Positions 10,658-24,400 of a stretch of 64,000 nucleotides of DNA are shown one piece after another (the first letter of the stretch is position 1; each line of letters begins with the position of its first letter). The translations under genes and the position numbers were made by a program. This DNA comes from Thinopyrum elongatum (taxonomy: Eukaryota > Streptophyta > Magnoliopsida > Poales > Poaceae), in NCBI GenBank assembly GCA_011799875.1, contig CM022300.1:239688670-239752669 (forward strand), read 5' to 3'. The notes under the pieces are model-generated. The model saw only the letters and a program-made list of their open reading frames with translations, searched no databases and was not told the origin of the DNA.

Positions 10658-12760
10658 TGGAGTCTCTTCTCATGCAGAGTTGATGTGGTGGTTCTCGTTT
10701 TATGGGGATTGGTGGCAGGGGGAGATGAAGATGAACGGTGTGTACTGGGGTACTGGGGGGCGGCATCGTGACAGCAGCACTTCGTTTTTTCCAATCTTGG
10801 GGAATTGCAATCGACGGTGAACGTAGTGGGTAGGCTGCGGCAGCAGTTCATTTTTCAACTCTTGGGGAACTACATTCAACAGTAAACTGACTGGGTACAG
10901 GCGGCAGCAGTTACTACCCCTCCCTCGCCCGCTGCATGCTCAGCAAAACATGCCTCCTCGACACATTCAAACACCTCCATTAAACCCGCGTGGAAGCCGA
11001 GAAACCTATTCCGGCCACATGTCCAGTCACGAGCGGGTCGGTATTGGTACTGTAATAGCAAGTGTTAGTGGTCACTTTACTTAAATTCTATTCGCTTTAA
11101 TTAAATTTTATTCTTAAAACAAGCAAAGCATTGGCTCATTCTATCAGTGCCACAGGATCAACATGCACAACAATTAGAAATATTATTCTTAGGACGCACA
11201 TGATCAACTCATTTGCATCACTTTGATAGACAATACTACCAAGTTTGAACAACTTGTTATGGTTGTAGTGCTCTGCATCATCTTGTCGTGTTTCCCAGCT
11301 TGCAAGATTCACAACCAACCAATAAGAATCAAATAATAAGTACAACAAAGATGCCTACACATCTCAATTTCATAGATCGGAGCAAATAGTTATTGTACAA
11401 CTAAAACGTTGTGAGAATGCAAGCAAATAAATAAAATCGATCGATGGTTCATGTAACAATTTGACTCAAGGATTTGCTGAAACATTTAAACCAGTCCTGT
11501 TTATGGCCACGCATGTCAAACATTGGCAGATGAACATGTTCTGCATCACTGGTGGGATTACCACTTCCAATATATGCATAAGCGGGTCGCCAACTTCGCA
11601 AATGCTTTGACCATCCCAACATCTGTAATTGAGTATTCCTGTTTGCACAGATAAAGAAAGAGCACGATTACTATAATAGTGGAACTAGTTGAAGCAACTT
11701 TATTTTCAAAACGAGAAAAGATTGCGATAGAATAGATTTATTAATAAAATACAACTTTAGCACAGTATAACAAAGCCCGATCATGTGGATAAAGGACAGT
11801 ACTGACCTGTGTGAGATGACTTTGGGAGATCAAGTTATTCTTCAAGTGCCCGTATCTTGCCATGAAGGTGATTCATTGACATTGATTAACAACCTCAGTG
11901 TGGCAGTAGAAGGAGGGGCGTCGACTCATTCCAATCTCTTTTTTTGTGCAGTTCAACTAAAATTATGGTGCCTGCCATGCCGCAAGGGACAGAGGGGCCC
12001 CGTGCCACCTCGACGGTAGGCGTGATGGACTCAACTAGTTTAGTGCACATGCTATGTGATAGATGCAGTGCACATGGAGTTGATTATGCCAGATGCCCCT
12101 TCGGCAAGTTATGTACATTGGTAATGAAATGGTAGCTAAGACATTAGCTCTATTTTAAATGTATTACTTCATTTTATTAGTGGCAGTAGAGGTGCCAAAA
12201 CATTGCCTCAAATTATTAGTGGCATTAAATTAAGATGCAAAAACAATATCATTATTGCTTTCTCATAGCAGTGCAAAAACAGTAGCACAATATTACTAGA
12301 AGGAACATACCCGGTCATAGGAACCATAACTGAGATAGGGGCCAACGCGGCCACGACAGTGAGCCTGATGGACTCAGTCAGTTTGGGACTCAATTCTCTC
12401 AGATACGCCTTCTGCAAGTGGTGAACCTGCAGATCCACTCGGGTCATTCAACTCGTATGACCTTTTTGTGCAGTTCACCTACAATGAAGCAATGTTTACA
12501 TCATGCAGCTAGCAAGAAGTACATGGTCTCATGACCTGGCAGCTGCTTCTTCAATAGTTGAACTAAAATTGAGCAACATTAATGTTGGCTGTCATGCTCA
12601 TACAAGGTGAAACTATAATTTGCCTACCCTTTTGTGTAGTTCCACTAAAATCAAGTGCCATTGTGGTGATGGTGGTGGCTAATCTTGCAAAGGCAAATAA
12701 ATTGTTGCACGAGATTACCTGTAGAGTTAGCCGAAGGGGTTAGGAACTCCAATCAGCCTT

Positions 12761-12820
12761 TGTGCAGTTCCACTAAAATCGATAGACGTTGCCCATGTGA
12801 CATTTTAGTAGAACTGCACA
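12761..12820. repeat. Inverted repeat of the TGTGCAGTTC motif
   Basis: The arms 12761-12779 and 12802-12820 are 19 bp each with one mismatch and a 22-base spacer. Confidence 0.6.
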
Positions 12821-13047
12821 AGACACTCTTTAAAAAATTTGTTTTGTGCAGTTCACCAAAAGGTCACAATAGCAACGACATGAAACGGATATCCCTATCT
12901 GCACAAAAAAGATAGAAAGAAAATTGTTACTGGTCAATAACCAGATATGAAACATACATGAAATGAAAAGAAGAATCTTCATTATCTTCATGGCAATCAC
13001 GCAAGGACAGTAGAAATTTTTAAGTGACAACATTGCTTCATATTACC

Positions 13048-13405
13048 GGAAGCATTACGATCAACAATGAAATTGGCCAAATATGGCATTACTTTAATGG
13101 TGGTGGCATTTCTTGTTTTACCAGCTGCATTAGATTAACAGCAGCTAAAGAGTTGCTATAAGGGCATGGGATAGTGGGGACACCAGGACATTCCCTAGCG
13201 TAAAGAAGCAACTTACTTATCATACTGGAAAAAATAGGAGGAGTCCCATTTGTAACACAGTTTAATTGTATCAATTATTGGAGGCATTAGATTAACAATA
13301 ACATTGGTTAGACATGTCCTTACTATAACAGTGGGATTGCTTCAATTTACAAGCACCCTTACATTAACAACATCAAAAAGTTGGTATCAGGGCATGCGAC
13401 AGTGG
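13048..13405. repeat. Diverged direct duplication, about 130 bp
   Basis: 13048-13178 and 13280-13405 align by eye along their length. Both start GGARGCATTA and end near GGGCATGNGAYAGTGG. No coding sense is visible. Confidence 0.55.
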
Positions 13406-14257
13406 ATGCATCAGCACAATGTACCTACAAGGAGGCATAAAGTGGTGATGCCAAGTTTGTTCATACTCTCTGAGGGTAGCAAATCTAATCCTGGGCACCT
13501 TTTACTATGTGAGGGCAGCAAATCTAATCTTGGACATACTCTGTTGACTTATCCCCCAGCCGCCACTTTCTATCCTTTTTTCAACCAATAATAGATCTGT
13601 TCCTTATCCAGTTTGTACTATATTTTCAATTTATTTCCCTTTTCAACCAAGAGACCGGTTGGGTATCCAGTCTCTACAAATTTCCCCCTGTTATCTCTTT
13701 GAAGCAAGTCCTAGATTCATGCTACAACTTTCCCCCCTTTCTTCCCTGTTTGAACCAAGTCCTAGATTCAACTGCATGAAGTAGCTTTACCTCTAATAAT
13801 ACTAAAAATTTAGGTGGCTTTGGAAGAGCTGATGGAAGTAGAAAAAGATCCACATGCGGCCATGTGGGGAGCTGGGGTAGTAGAGCAAGGACGTTTTCGA
13901 AGGAAGTTATACCTGAGGGTCGTTGGGATGTGGCTAGGAGGGCGGCGGGAGGTCGGATCTGCCCACAATACGGCAGGGAGAAAGAAGGTGTCTGAGGACC
14001 TCCCGAGCTAGTGTTGTGTTGGAGAGAATAGCACGGGCAGAGGATCGGGACCCGCCGACAGCTGTGGGTTTCCTCCCTCACCGCCGATGACCACGTCAAT
14101 GATGCACCTAGTCCCCTACACACCCCGGCCGAAGGGATCCGGCCGGATCTGTGACCAGTGATGAGCAGAGAGAAAATGTTGCTACCGCTGTCTTGTTTAG
14201 ATCTGGAGAGGATGAGAGAATGAAGAGAGCAACCCTAGTAAAGTAAGTGCTCAGGCT

Positions 14258-14262
14258 CCTGC
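14258..14262. repeat. Target site duplication CCTGC, left
   Basis: It is identical to 29488-29492 and immediately flanks the Sukkula-like LTR. Confidence 0.85.
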
Positions 14263-15158
14263 TGTCACGCCCAATATGCAACCCTATCCTCAAGGAACTC
14301 GAAGGTCCCAGCAAGGATAGAAGCACATATTGAAGACGCTTTTGCAAGGTGGATATCATTACATCATACCATTACATAATAGATGGGGATACAAACAAAG
14401 GCATACACTTGCCTCACAAATACATCAAACATCATACAGAAGATCAACATCCGACTACGAATGAAACACAAACGAAAACTCAAACGACATCCACCCTACT
14501 AGCCCAGGCTGCTGACCAGGAACCTAACCCCTGATCAAAGCAGAAGAAGAAGTAGAAGAAGAACTCCAAACAATCAAGCATTGCTCTCACGTCAGATCAT
14601 CGCATTACCTGTACCTGTAACTGTTGTTGTAGTAATCTGTGAGCCACGAGGACTCAGCAACCCCATTACCATGGGTATCAAGACTAACAAAGCTTAATGG
14701 GTATGGAAAGGTTAAGTGGTGAGGTTGCAGCAAGTACTAAGCATTGTATGGTGGCTAACTTACGAGTACAAGAATAAGAAGAGTAACTACGCATAACGAT
14801 CGCAACTAGTAATGATCAGTAAGTGATTCTGAACTACTTACGAGTCAAACATAACCCCACCACGTTCTCTTCCCGAACTGGCTCGAAAAGAAACAATCAC
14901 GGTTACACACACGGTTGGTGTATTTTATTTCGGATCTGGTGTCAAGTTTTCTACAACCGGATATTATAAATTTCCAATCTGCCACATAACTGCGGGCATG
15001 GCTCTCAAAAAGATTAAACCCTGTAGAGGTGTCCCAACTTAGTCCATTATAAACTTTCACGATCCACGGAGGAAAATCTCCATCTCGGGACAACCCGATC
15101 AAACTCGGAATCCCGGTGCACAAGACATTTCCACAATGGTAAAACAAGTCTAGCAAGA

Positions 15159-15163
15159 CCTCC
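15159..15163. repeat. Target site duplication CCTCC, left of element B
   Basis: It matches 25908-25912 exactly and abuts the LTR terminus TGTCATGGG. Confidence 0.9.
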
Positions 15164-16078
15164 TGTCATGGGAAACCACGGCCACCTATGGGGCCATCAG
15201 CCCCTTGTGGTTCGGCAGGGGGATGAACATGTTGCACAAAGAGCGGAGAATGTAGCGCAACACGACAGAGATCACACGGGCAGTTTTACCCAGGTTTGAG
15301 CTACCGCGAGGCTTAAACCCTACTCCTGCTTTGGTGGATTGATGGTGGATTGTGCTGGAAACGCAGCGCTCTTACCCGGCAGGGTTTCCTCGGGGCGAGG
15401 GCAGCTACGCGTGTACGAGTGTACCAGGGTCTGAATCGTTTGAATCCTTTCTATGGTTGCCATTGTCCTCCTTTTATAGATCAAGGGGTCACCACAGTGG
15501 CAAATCAGTCATTCTGTACTGATTAGATAGCGAACAGTGCTATCATACCTGACTCTGCAGTTAGAGCATGGCGTATTAAATGCGTCGCTTAGTGTCACAT
15601 CTTGGCATGCCCGACAAGCCTTGGCGGGCTGCTTGGCTACCTTTTTTCCTGTCTGCTTAACACGTCTCTGGACGGGTGTCATTTGGAGGTGATTTCCATA
15701 GGAAGTGGCTGCCATGTGCCAAATAACAGCCACTTAGTCACTTGGGGGATTCACACCACACCGATCGATGACTTGCGTCGCTGTGAGGTGGAGCGGTGGA
15801 ACGTTGGTGGGGTAGTTTGCTCTCGTAGCGCCCAGCAGGCCTGCCGGGACGATCTTGAGGCTCAACTTCGGGGCCACCTCTTCCTCGCCAGGCTCGCCTG
15901 CCCAGCAAGGTAGGTTTCTCCTTAGTGGTGCCTTGTTCATCTTGGTCCTCTTGATCTGCCCTTTGATTGCTTAAAGAGCTGATCTCCCCTTGCTTGGTCT
16001 GGACTTGGACGTTGCGACCTTGCCTTTTCAGGCCTGTGCACGGTCTGGGCAACAGACCCAGGGTTGGTTGCACCGACA
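15164..16078 (-). repeat. 3' LTR of element B
   Basis: In element orientation it starts TGTCGGTGCAACC at 16078 and ends CCCATGACA at 15164. Its TATA box (CTATAAAAGG, minus strand) is at 15470-15479. Confidence 0.9.
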
Positions 16079-18164
16079 GGAGCCTTCGGGCCTAGCCCGA
16101 ACGCGCTGCCGGGCATCTTCGGGGTAGGCCCTATCCAGTGCACAGGCAAGGGGGGAGCAGTTGCTTGTCCTTCAAGATCTTCTTTGCTTCTTCATTAATC
16201 TGAGCTTGGATTAGTATTCGGTTCTTCCGCGCATCGCATAACGCCAATTGTGGTGGGGCCATCCTTGTAATGGCCCGTGAATGACTTTAACGCATGGGCG
16301 AGTAACTGCCAATTCACTCTTCCCACCACACTCTTATCCCTGGCCACGTATGCTGCATGCATTGAGTGGGGTAGGTAATGGAGGCGCGTGGTGCGGGAGA
16401 GCGTCAAGTCAGGGGCCCAGCCTTCTTGGACTGGTGGAGATGGACGGTGGTTACCCACCGAGGGATCAGCCCCCAGCCCGCCTATAAAAGGGGGCGGGGG
16501 AGCAGAAGTGCTCATCCACGCACCTCTTCTCGCCATTTCCTTCTTTCTTCTTGCAATGTTGAGAGGGACAGACCGGGTCCAGGTCCCGGGCTCGAGCTTG
16601 GGGTTGATGACGCTAAAAGCTTGTGTAGGCGCTCGGGGAGTGAGTCTGGTCCGGGGCAAGAAGGGATGCGGCGGTCGAGCCACTCATAGCGCAGGAGGTA
16701 CCAACCTTTTCCACTATGGTGGAATGCTTGTCTCCTCTGCTCGGGTCGGTCATCTGGTGGGGAGCACTAGACCTTGCCGCGAACCGCTGCAGCTTCCTAC
16801 CCTAACGGCGGAGCTCCCAGGGCTTCCGGCATCTGTCTGGGGTGCAGGGCTCGGGTCCCTCGGCAATCCCAGCACTGCCCCTTTGGTGAAATCGGGGCGA
16901 ATGTTGAAGATGGCGGCATCTTCCTGCCCTCCAAGGTGGGGAGCGATGCTCCTTGTGCGTCTCGGACGCCGTCGTCGCCCGCAGCTTTTCCGGGGGAGGC
17001 AACAGCTCAAGGATCTGGCGCCCCCCTGGAGTGGTGTTGATGAAGAAAGAACGAGGGAAGACAGAGAAGGCGGGTGGCAGGGCCTCAGGTTGGAGTACGA
17101 TGGCACCGATGCCTCGTCTTTCCTTTCTTCCCTTCCCTCCCCGGCACCATCATCAACGGCCTCTTGATTACCGGGGAGGGGGCCGCTCTCTTGGTGCCTT
17201 CGCCTCCTCCAGCAGTCTTCTAGCTGAGCCCTGGCGGTTCTCCCCGCCGGTGCTTTTGCTGGGCTTCTGGCTAGTCCTGGAGGTGGTGACCAGGGCACCG
17301 CTGAGCTGCTCCTTCCGCTCCTCTCCTTCGCAGCCTCGCCACTCTCGATCTTGTCAGGCTGCGCCCAGCAGGTCCTGACGGGGTCGAGTGGGGTGTCTTT
17401 CTCAGGCACCCCTTTTGCCCTCTTCCTCTTCCACCGCAGTGCCTAGGAGGAGAGGGAAAAGAAAGGGATTACGGGGCACTTATCTTTTTTCAACCTAAAA
17501 TATGTAGGCACTTGCCAAACTTTAGTCTAAATAATGTTATCTTCTTTATCCATGTTGGTGTTCTGTAAGATCTGTACTTGTTCATCAGCATATTAATGAA
17601 AAAGACAAGCTTTGCCATGCACTTGTGCATGCATCATACCCATGCTTATCTCCGGCAAGCTATCCTGCCGGTACCCTCGAATTGTTGCCGTGGGGCTAAG
17701 CCTGCCGGGCACAAATCGCAAAGAGGGACCAGCCCCCCGCCAAGTCTTCTCCGCCAAAGGCCACTGCGACCATCCTGAACAAAGCAACGTTCGAGTCAAA
17801 GGATAGGAGCACCTAAGTTTCAAAGGTGACGAGGTTTACATATCCACAAGTTTCTACTTATAGAACACGTAAGGATAAGAAGAGAACTTATCTGTTTGGC
17901 TTGCCGAGGATCAGCACGTAGGCTCGTCTTCATTTCTTCTTTTTGGGACCGAGTCCACGCCCAGAATCCTTCAATTCAATGCAGATGAAAACAATGCCTA
18001 ATGCGACCTCATCTATATGATCATGCTATGCTCATCTTATGCTTATGCATGCATGCAAGTTTTGGGGGCCCCCCAGTGCTTCGTTTATTTCTGTTTCTCA
18101 GGGTCTGCGCCTGTCTTTGTACAAGGGGTTACATGCAACAGCGGCAAGGCCTGTACAAAAGGGT
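16079..18164. other. Element B region between pol and 3' LTR
   Basis: This is the counterpart of 4115-6158 in A. On the plus strand (antisense to pol) a TATA box at 16482-16491 precedes an open frame from about 16388 to 17167. That frame shares its start region with A (LRG-DR-QVPGSSLGLMT) but diverges afterwards, so it may be a decayed antisense gene. Opposite-strand frames at 16750-17409 overlap it fully, and GC-rich sequence gives open frames easily, so no protein is claimed. Confidence 0.5.
16482..16491 (+). promoter_or_regulatory. Antisense TATA box in element B
   Basis: CTATAAAAGG lies about 400 bases inside the 3' LTR and points away from it, opposite to pol. The position matches 5736-5748 in element A. 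Confidence 0.5.
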
Positions 18165-18189
18165 GGCTGCCGGGTAGGGCCCGATAGCC
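18165..18189 (-). promoter_or_regulatory. Post-pol hairpin (element B)
   Basis: The minus-strand arms GGCTATCGGG and CCCGGCAGCC have one mismatch and one G-U pair, with a 5-base loop. It lies directly after the pol stop as in A and C. Confidence 0.5.
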
Positions 18190-18200
18190 GCGCCTTACAG

Positions 18201-21200
18201 CTAGAACTTACGAAGATGCTGAATGTTCCATGAGTTTTGCAACTGAATGCCATCTCCGGTCTCCAGACGGACTGCGCCAGGTCTGGCGACTCGTACTACC
18301 TGGTAAGGGCTTTCCCACTTCGGCATCAACTGGTTTGTACCCTTGGCGGATTGAACACGCCTAAGGACAAGGTCGCCTTCCTCAAAACCCCGGGCACGAA
18401 CCCTGCGGCTGTGATAGTGACGCAGGACTTATTGGTAGCGTGCAGCACGCGTAGCGGCCCGGAGACGGTTCTCCTCAAGTAGCACAGCATCGTCACGCCG
18501 GTGCCGTTCCTGCGCTACTTCATCGTAGGCAAGCACTAGAGGAGATCCGAATATGTGTTTCATGGGGATAACTGCTTCTACCCCATAGACTAGGGAGAAG
18601 GGAGTCTGCTCGGTAGCTCGATTTGGTGTCGTTCTGAGGGACCAAAGAACCACCGGCAGCTCGTCGATCCATCGCCCGCCACACTTCTGTAGTCGATCAA
18701 AGTTTCTTGTCTTGAGACCTCGCAGCACTTCAGCGTTCGCCCTCTCAGCTTGTCCGTTGATTCTGGATGGGCGACAGAGGCAAATGAGATCTTGCTTCCG
18801 AGGCCATGAACATATTGCATGAAGGCGCAGCTCATGAATTGGGTGCCATTGAAGGTGATGATTCGGGCAGGCACCCCGAAGCGGCACACCAATCCTTTCA
18901 AGAACTTGATAGCTGACTGTGCGGTCACCTTTCTCATGAGCTCCACCTCTGGCCACATTGTGAACTTGTCGATAGCGACGAACAAGAACTCAAAGCCCCC
19001 GGTAGCAGGGGGAAGGGGCCCAAGATATCGAGCCCCTAGACCGAGAAGGGCCATGATAAAGGGATCGTCTGAAGAGCTTGGGCAGGCTGATGGATGTTCC
19101 TGGAGTGGAACTGGCAAGCCTCACATTTGGTGACGAGTTCAACTGCATCTTGGAGGGATGTGGGCCAATAGAAACTTTGCTGGAAGGCTTTTCCAACTAG
19201 AGCCCTTGATCCATTGTGTGAGCCGCACATACCCTTGTGTACCTCCACCAATAGTTCCTTTCCTTCCTCCCGGCAAATGCACTTCAATTTCACACCGTTG
19301 GGCCTCCTTCTGTACAGCGTGTTGTCAACGAACTGATACATACTGGCCCTCCGGGCTACTCTTTCAGCTTCTTCTTGCTCTTCGGGGAGTTCTCTAGTTT
19401 GGAGGAAATGGACTATGTGCCGTGCCCAGGTTGGGGCCAGGGGCTCGGCAACAAGGACCAGCGGCACCTCCTCATTCGTAGGTGCGCACTTCTCGACCGC
19501 AGGGACTGGTGGTTTGGCGGGATGGTCCTGCTCACTGATTGAAGGGGAGTTGTTCCCGCCAAGCTCTCTGCCGGGAGCCTCGGGAGGCTCTGCCGGGTGA
19601 GGCTTGCCGGAGTCCAGTTTCCTCCTCTTTCTGGCCATTGTTGCCAGGGATACGGAGGGCTAAGTCAAATGGAGAACAAAAGTCCCTGGTTCCATAGGGA
19701 TTTTTTGCGCTGTGCACTTTGACAGATGATCAGCAATGTTGTTTTCCGCACGGGGCACGTGCTCTGTTTGCAATCCGTCAAAGCACTCCTCCAACTTTCT
19801 CACTTCCTCGATGTATGCCTCCATCATTGGACTTTGGTAATCCTTGTTGAATTGTCTCACCACAAGTTGTGAATCTCCGCGGATGATCAGCTTCTTGATT
19901 CCCAGTTCTGTTACAATCCTGAGACCGGCAAGGAACCCTTCATACTCTGCAGTATTGTTGGTAGCCTCCTCCTGGGGAAAGTGCATCTGGACGACGTACT
20001 TAAGGTGCTCCCCATTGGGGACAACAAGAAACACGCCAGCCCTTGCACCTTGTAGGGAGAAGGCACCATCGAAATACATAATCCATTCCTGGGGCGCTTC
20101 CTTGCCGGGGATGATCGTCTCCAATACTTCTTCATCAGGAGTTGGTGTCCACTCTGCGATGAATTCTGCTAGTGCTCTGCTCTGAATAGTTGACGTGCTT
20201 TCAAACTTCAAACCAAAGCTGGACAACTCCAAGGCCCATTCCACAATCCTGCCGGTGATCTCTGGGTTTCGGAGTATGCGCTGCAAGGGGAAGCGGGTGA
20301 CAACTGTGATCTCGTGGGCTTGGAAGTAGTGGCGCAGTTTCCTTGAGGCCATGATGAGGCCAAAAATCAACTTTTGCACTCCAGAGTACCTCGATCTAGC
20401 CCTTTGTAACAGAGAGCTGACGAAGTACACTGGGCGCTGCACCACTTTCTTCCTTGCCACAACCATAGATCCGCTTCCGCTGCCCTGCCTTTCTCCGCTC
20501 TAGACTGACTCTAGTCTTGCCGGGATGGGTTCGCTTTCCTCTTCAGAGGGGATAGTGGTTGTCGCTACCGCGTCATCCACTTCTTGCTGCGCCACCAGTG
20601 CCGCACTAACCACTTGGTTGGTTGCCGCTAAGTATAGCAGCAACGGCTCTTGTGGTTTGGGAGCGACCAAGGTGGGCACAGAGGAAAGATAGGTCTTCAA
20701 ATCTTGCAGCGCAGCGTCTGCCTCTAGGGTCCACTCCACTGGTCCTGCCTTCTTCAAAATTTTGAAGAATTGCAGGGCGCGCTCGGCAGACTTGGAAATG
20801 AATCTGCTCAGTGCAGCCACGCATCCAGTCAAATGCCTCACCTCCTTGACTATCTTGGGTGCTTGAATTTGCTCGATAGCCTTGATCTTGTCGTGGTTGG
20901 GCTCTATCCCTCGACGAGACACAAAGAAGCCAAGTAACTTGCCGGAGGGAACTCTAAACACACACTTCTTCGGGTTCAGCTTCAAGTTGATCTTGCGCAG
21001 ATTAGCAAAGGTTTCTTCCAAATCCTGGATGATGGTTGATCTGTCCTTAGTCTTGACCACAATATCATCCATGTAAGTTTCAACATTTCTATGAAGCTGG
21101 GACTCAAAGCCAATCTATACTGCTCTTGCAAAAGTGGATCCGGTGCTCTTTAACCCGAAGGGCATCCGTACAAAGCAGTACGTGCCACATGGGGTTATGA

Positions 21201-21489
21201 ATGTGGTCTTCTCTTCGTCTTCCTTGGATATGGAGATCTGGTGGTATCTGGAGTAGGCATCTAGAAAGGAAAGCAGGTCACACCCGGAAGTGGAATCCAT
21301 AATCTGGTCGATGCACGGCAAGGGGAACGGGTCCTTCAGGCATGCCTTGTTTAGCTCTGTGAAGTCTATGCAAAGCCTCCATTTCCCATTCGCCTTGCGC
21401 ACCACCACTGGATTTGCTACCCATGTGGGATGTAACACTCGCCTAACCAAACCAGCTGCTTCAAGCTTCCTGATCTCCTCGGCAATAAA
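18201..21489 (-). pseudogene. Element B pol remnant: RT, RNase H, integrase
   Basis: The RT shows NPVVVRKANGKWRLCIDFT and the catalytic ETYMDDIVV. RNase H shows MYFDGAF, NTAEYEG, RGDSQLVV and NIADHLSK, all core residues kept. The integrase zinc finger is largely present, but the catalytic core is ruined: the GLDILGP segment is scrambled by indels and ITDNGTQF reads ITFNGTQF. In-frame stops lie at 21490, 21115, 20500, 19660 and about 19105. Most correspond to CAG to TAG or TGG to TAG changes when compared with A and C. Several frameshifts follow between 18430 and 19117. The final stop is a TAG at 18201-18203. Confidence 0.88.
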
Positions 21490-24400
21490 CTATTGCCGCT
21501 CCAAAGCTTGCTTCCGGAACTTCTGCTTGACAGGCCGAGCATGTGGGCAGACAGCAAGGTGGTGCTCAATTACCTCCCTGGGAACACCGGGGATATCAGA
21601 TGGTTGCCAGGCAAACACATCGATATTCGCCCGTAGGAAGGCAACGAGCGCGCTTTCCTCTTTGTCATGAAGGGTGGCACTGATAGTGAAGGTACCATCA
21701 GCGCCAGCCAACCCTGCCGGGACCTTCTTCACAGCAGGTGCATCAGCTTTGGATCTCTTGCTATTGGAACTCTCCGGCAGGTCATCAACAGGCGCAGCAT
21801 ACTCCAGAGAGGCATGCTTCCCGGATTCCTTACTGGCATCCATGCTAGCTCTCTTCATTTTCTTACTTTCCTTGGTGGGAGCAGTGGTTTCTGCAGCCTC
21901 AGCAGCAACCGCCTCCCGGTACATCTTGTCCACGCATATGACTGCGCCCTTCTGATCTGAAGGAATGGAAATGACTCCTATCGGCCTTGGCATCTTCAAG
22001 GTGTTGTAGGCATAGTGGGATGCCACCATGAACTTGGCAAGAGCTGGGCGACCAAGGATTCCGGTGTACGGCATGGGGAGGTCAACCACGTCAAACACGA
22101 TCTTCTCAGTCCGGTAATTTAACTCCCCTCCGAACGTCACTAGCAGCATGATCTTTCCCTTAGGACGGCTCCTGCCGAGGTTGATTCCTTGGAACATGCC
22201 AGTAACCTTAAGCTCCCCATCTGCTATCTGAAGTTTGCTGATGACCTTTGGAGATATCAGATTCAACCCGGCCCCGCCGTCAACCAACATCTTTGTGACT
22301 TTGCGGTTGCGTATCGTTGGTGAGACCAACAACGGCAAGCACCCTACCGCGGTGGTGCGGTCAGGGTGATCCTCTTCGTCAAAGATGATGGGCGTGCGGG
22401 ACCACTTGAGTGGCTTCCAAGAATTTGCCGCTGGCTCCATGGCATTGACTTCACGCGCCCACTGTTTAAGTTGGCGGTGAGAGGAGTGCAGAGATGCAAC
22501 CCCGTCAATCCACAGGGCGTCAGTGGCTTTCTGGAACTCCTGCTCACTGGTTTCCTCTCCATCTCCTACATCACTCTCATCATTGCAATCCTCCTTCTTA
22601 CGGCCTCTGGCGGGCTTCCCTTGGGACCGAGGAGCCTTGCCGGGGTGACATACTCCGCCGCCTCGGCCCTTCCCGCCAGCACCATCCTGGTTTTTCTCTT
22701 TATCACGCTTGTCATGCTCAGCCCTCTGCTTCTTGACGAGCTGCTCAACCTGATGACACTCCTGAAGGTCGTGTCCCTTGGTCCTATGGATCTTGCAGTA
22801 CGGCCCATCACCCTTCCCAGCCTTCTCGGCAGCCACGGCCGCCCGGCAGTCAGTGCACGCGGCAACCTCCTTACCGGGGGCCTCGGCCTTGGCCTTCTTG
22901 CCGGTACTAGGTGTGCTTGATCCTTCGATGGCCATCACAACTTTCTCCTTGCGCTTCTTATTGCGTTTCTTGTTCTTCTTCTTCTGACTGGTGGCCTCGT
23001 CGTCATCGTCTAAATCGATGTCGACGCCATCCTCTTCACCAAAAGTCACCTTACCTCCTCTAGGCGAGCACACTTATCCACCAGAGTGTATAACTCATTC
23101 ACAGTCTTGGGCAGCCGCACGTTCATTTTGGACTGGAATGCGCACGTTGGACTGGAATGCGGCTATCACAGCTGCCGGGTGGATATCTGGGATGTTGCTG
23201 TGCACTCGACTGAACCTTTCCATGTACTTCCGTAGACTTTCTCCTTCCTTCTGCGGGAGGAGCTGCAGATCGCTGGGCCGCCCTGGTTCTTGGTGGCCGC
23301 CCGTGAAGGCGCCAACAAACTCATGGCACAGGTCAGCCCAGGTCAAAATGGAGTTCTCTGGCAGGTGCATTTGCCAAGACCTCACATTTGGCTTGAGTGC
23401 CAAAGGGAAGTAGTTGGCGAACACCTTCTCATCTCTTCCCCCGGCAGCCTGAACAGCAATGGTGTAGATGCTCAGGAACTCTGCCGGGTTTAATCTCCCA
23501 TCGTACTTCTCTGGTATCTCTGGCTTGAACGTGCGGGAAGATGGCCAACGGACTTGCCGCAGTTCACGAATGAAGGCGGGGCACCCAACCTCAAAAGGTA
23601 GGTACCCACCCTCACCGAGCGCAGGCTCGTCGACGTTGGTGCCATTGCGCCTCTCAGACTGGCGGTGGGTGTCACGGCGCCGCTCAATGGTGATGCGCGC
23701 GTCTTCCCCTCACCTGTCTTCCTGGGCCTGCCGCTGGTCTCGACGTGCCCGAGGGCCGGACGAAGCCATCAAGACGTCATCGGGTTCTTGATCGTGTGGC
23801 TCTAGCTGTGGCCCCTGCGCAGGCTGCCGCGGAGGGGACTGCACCATGGGGGTGGCCCCTTCGGCACGGCCAGCAGCGTGGGCCGTTGTCGTTGCCTGGG
23901 GAGGACATGCCGGGTCAGCTCGCTGTGATCCTCCCGCCTCGGCAAAACCAATCAGGCTTTAAATGCTGGCTCTCCACTCATCCATCTGATCGGCTACCGG
24001 CGGAAATCTCAACAGCAGCTGGGCCCGCGCCATAGCCTCCGAAGCGGAGCTTGGCATGGATGACAACATAGACCGTAGCGTCGCCTGGCTCCTCATGGTG
24101 CCGGTAGTAGCTGCGCCGTGTTCTCATCATCGTGATCCCGACGACAGGGTGGCATAGTGACGAGGTGGAGGCGCTTGAGGGCGAGCGGCTCTGTTTGGCG
24201 CATCAGCTGGGGCAGCTCATTCCGGGAGTGGCACACGCCCTGCGGCCGCGCCCGCGGCGGGTGCGGCCGGACAGTTGCGATTCGCCCCAGAGCATGTGCC
24301 ACCGCTGCGGCTGTGCCCTTCAACTGGGTCGAGAGGTGCAGACGGAATGATTTCTCCACCTGTACCTCGTGGAGCGTGGCCGCTGGGATGCTGTCGGTGT

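Larger units (their letters stand above)
10658..14257. other. Unassigned non-coding region with short repeats
   Basis: No gene could be recognised. Small minus-strand open stretches at 11136-11348 and 11466-11648 resemble no family I know. A short motif, TGTGCAGTTCNACTAAAAT, recurs near 11947, 12463, 12634, 12761 and 12843, with an inverted copy at 12802. The stretch 13800-14250 is GC-richer and could be a promoter or 5' leader, but nothing confirms it. The region ends at the Sukkula-like insertion, whose target duplication is 14258-14262. Confidence 0.4.

Noticed and set aside
22366..22920. Plus-strand ORF of 184 codons with hydrophobic residues
   Set aside because: Antisense shadow of the element B gag-protease frame, which shows real motifs.
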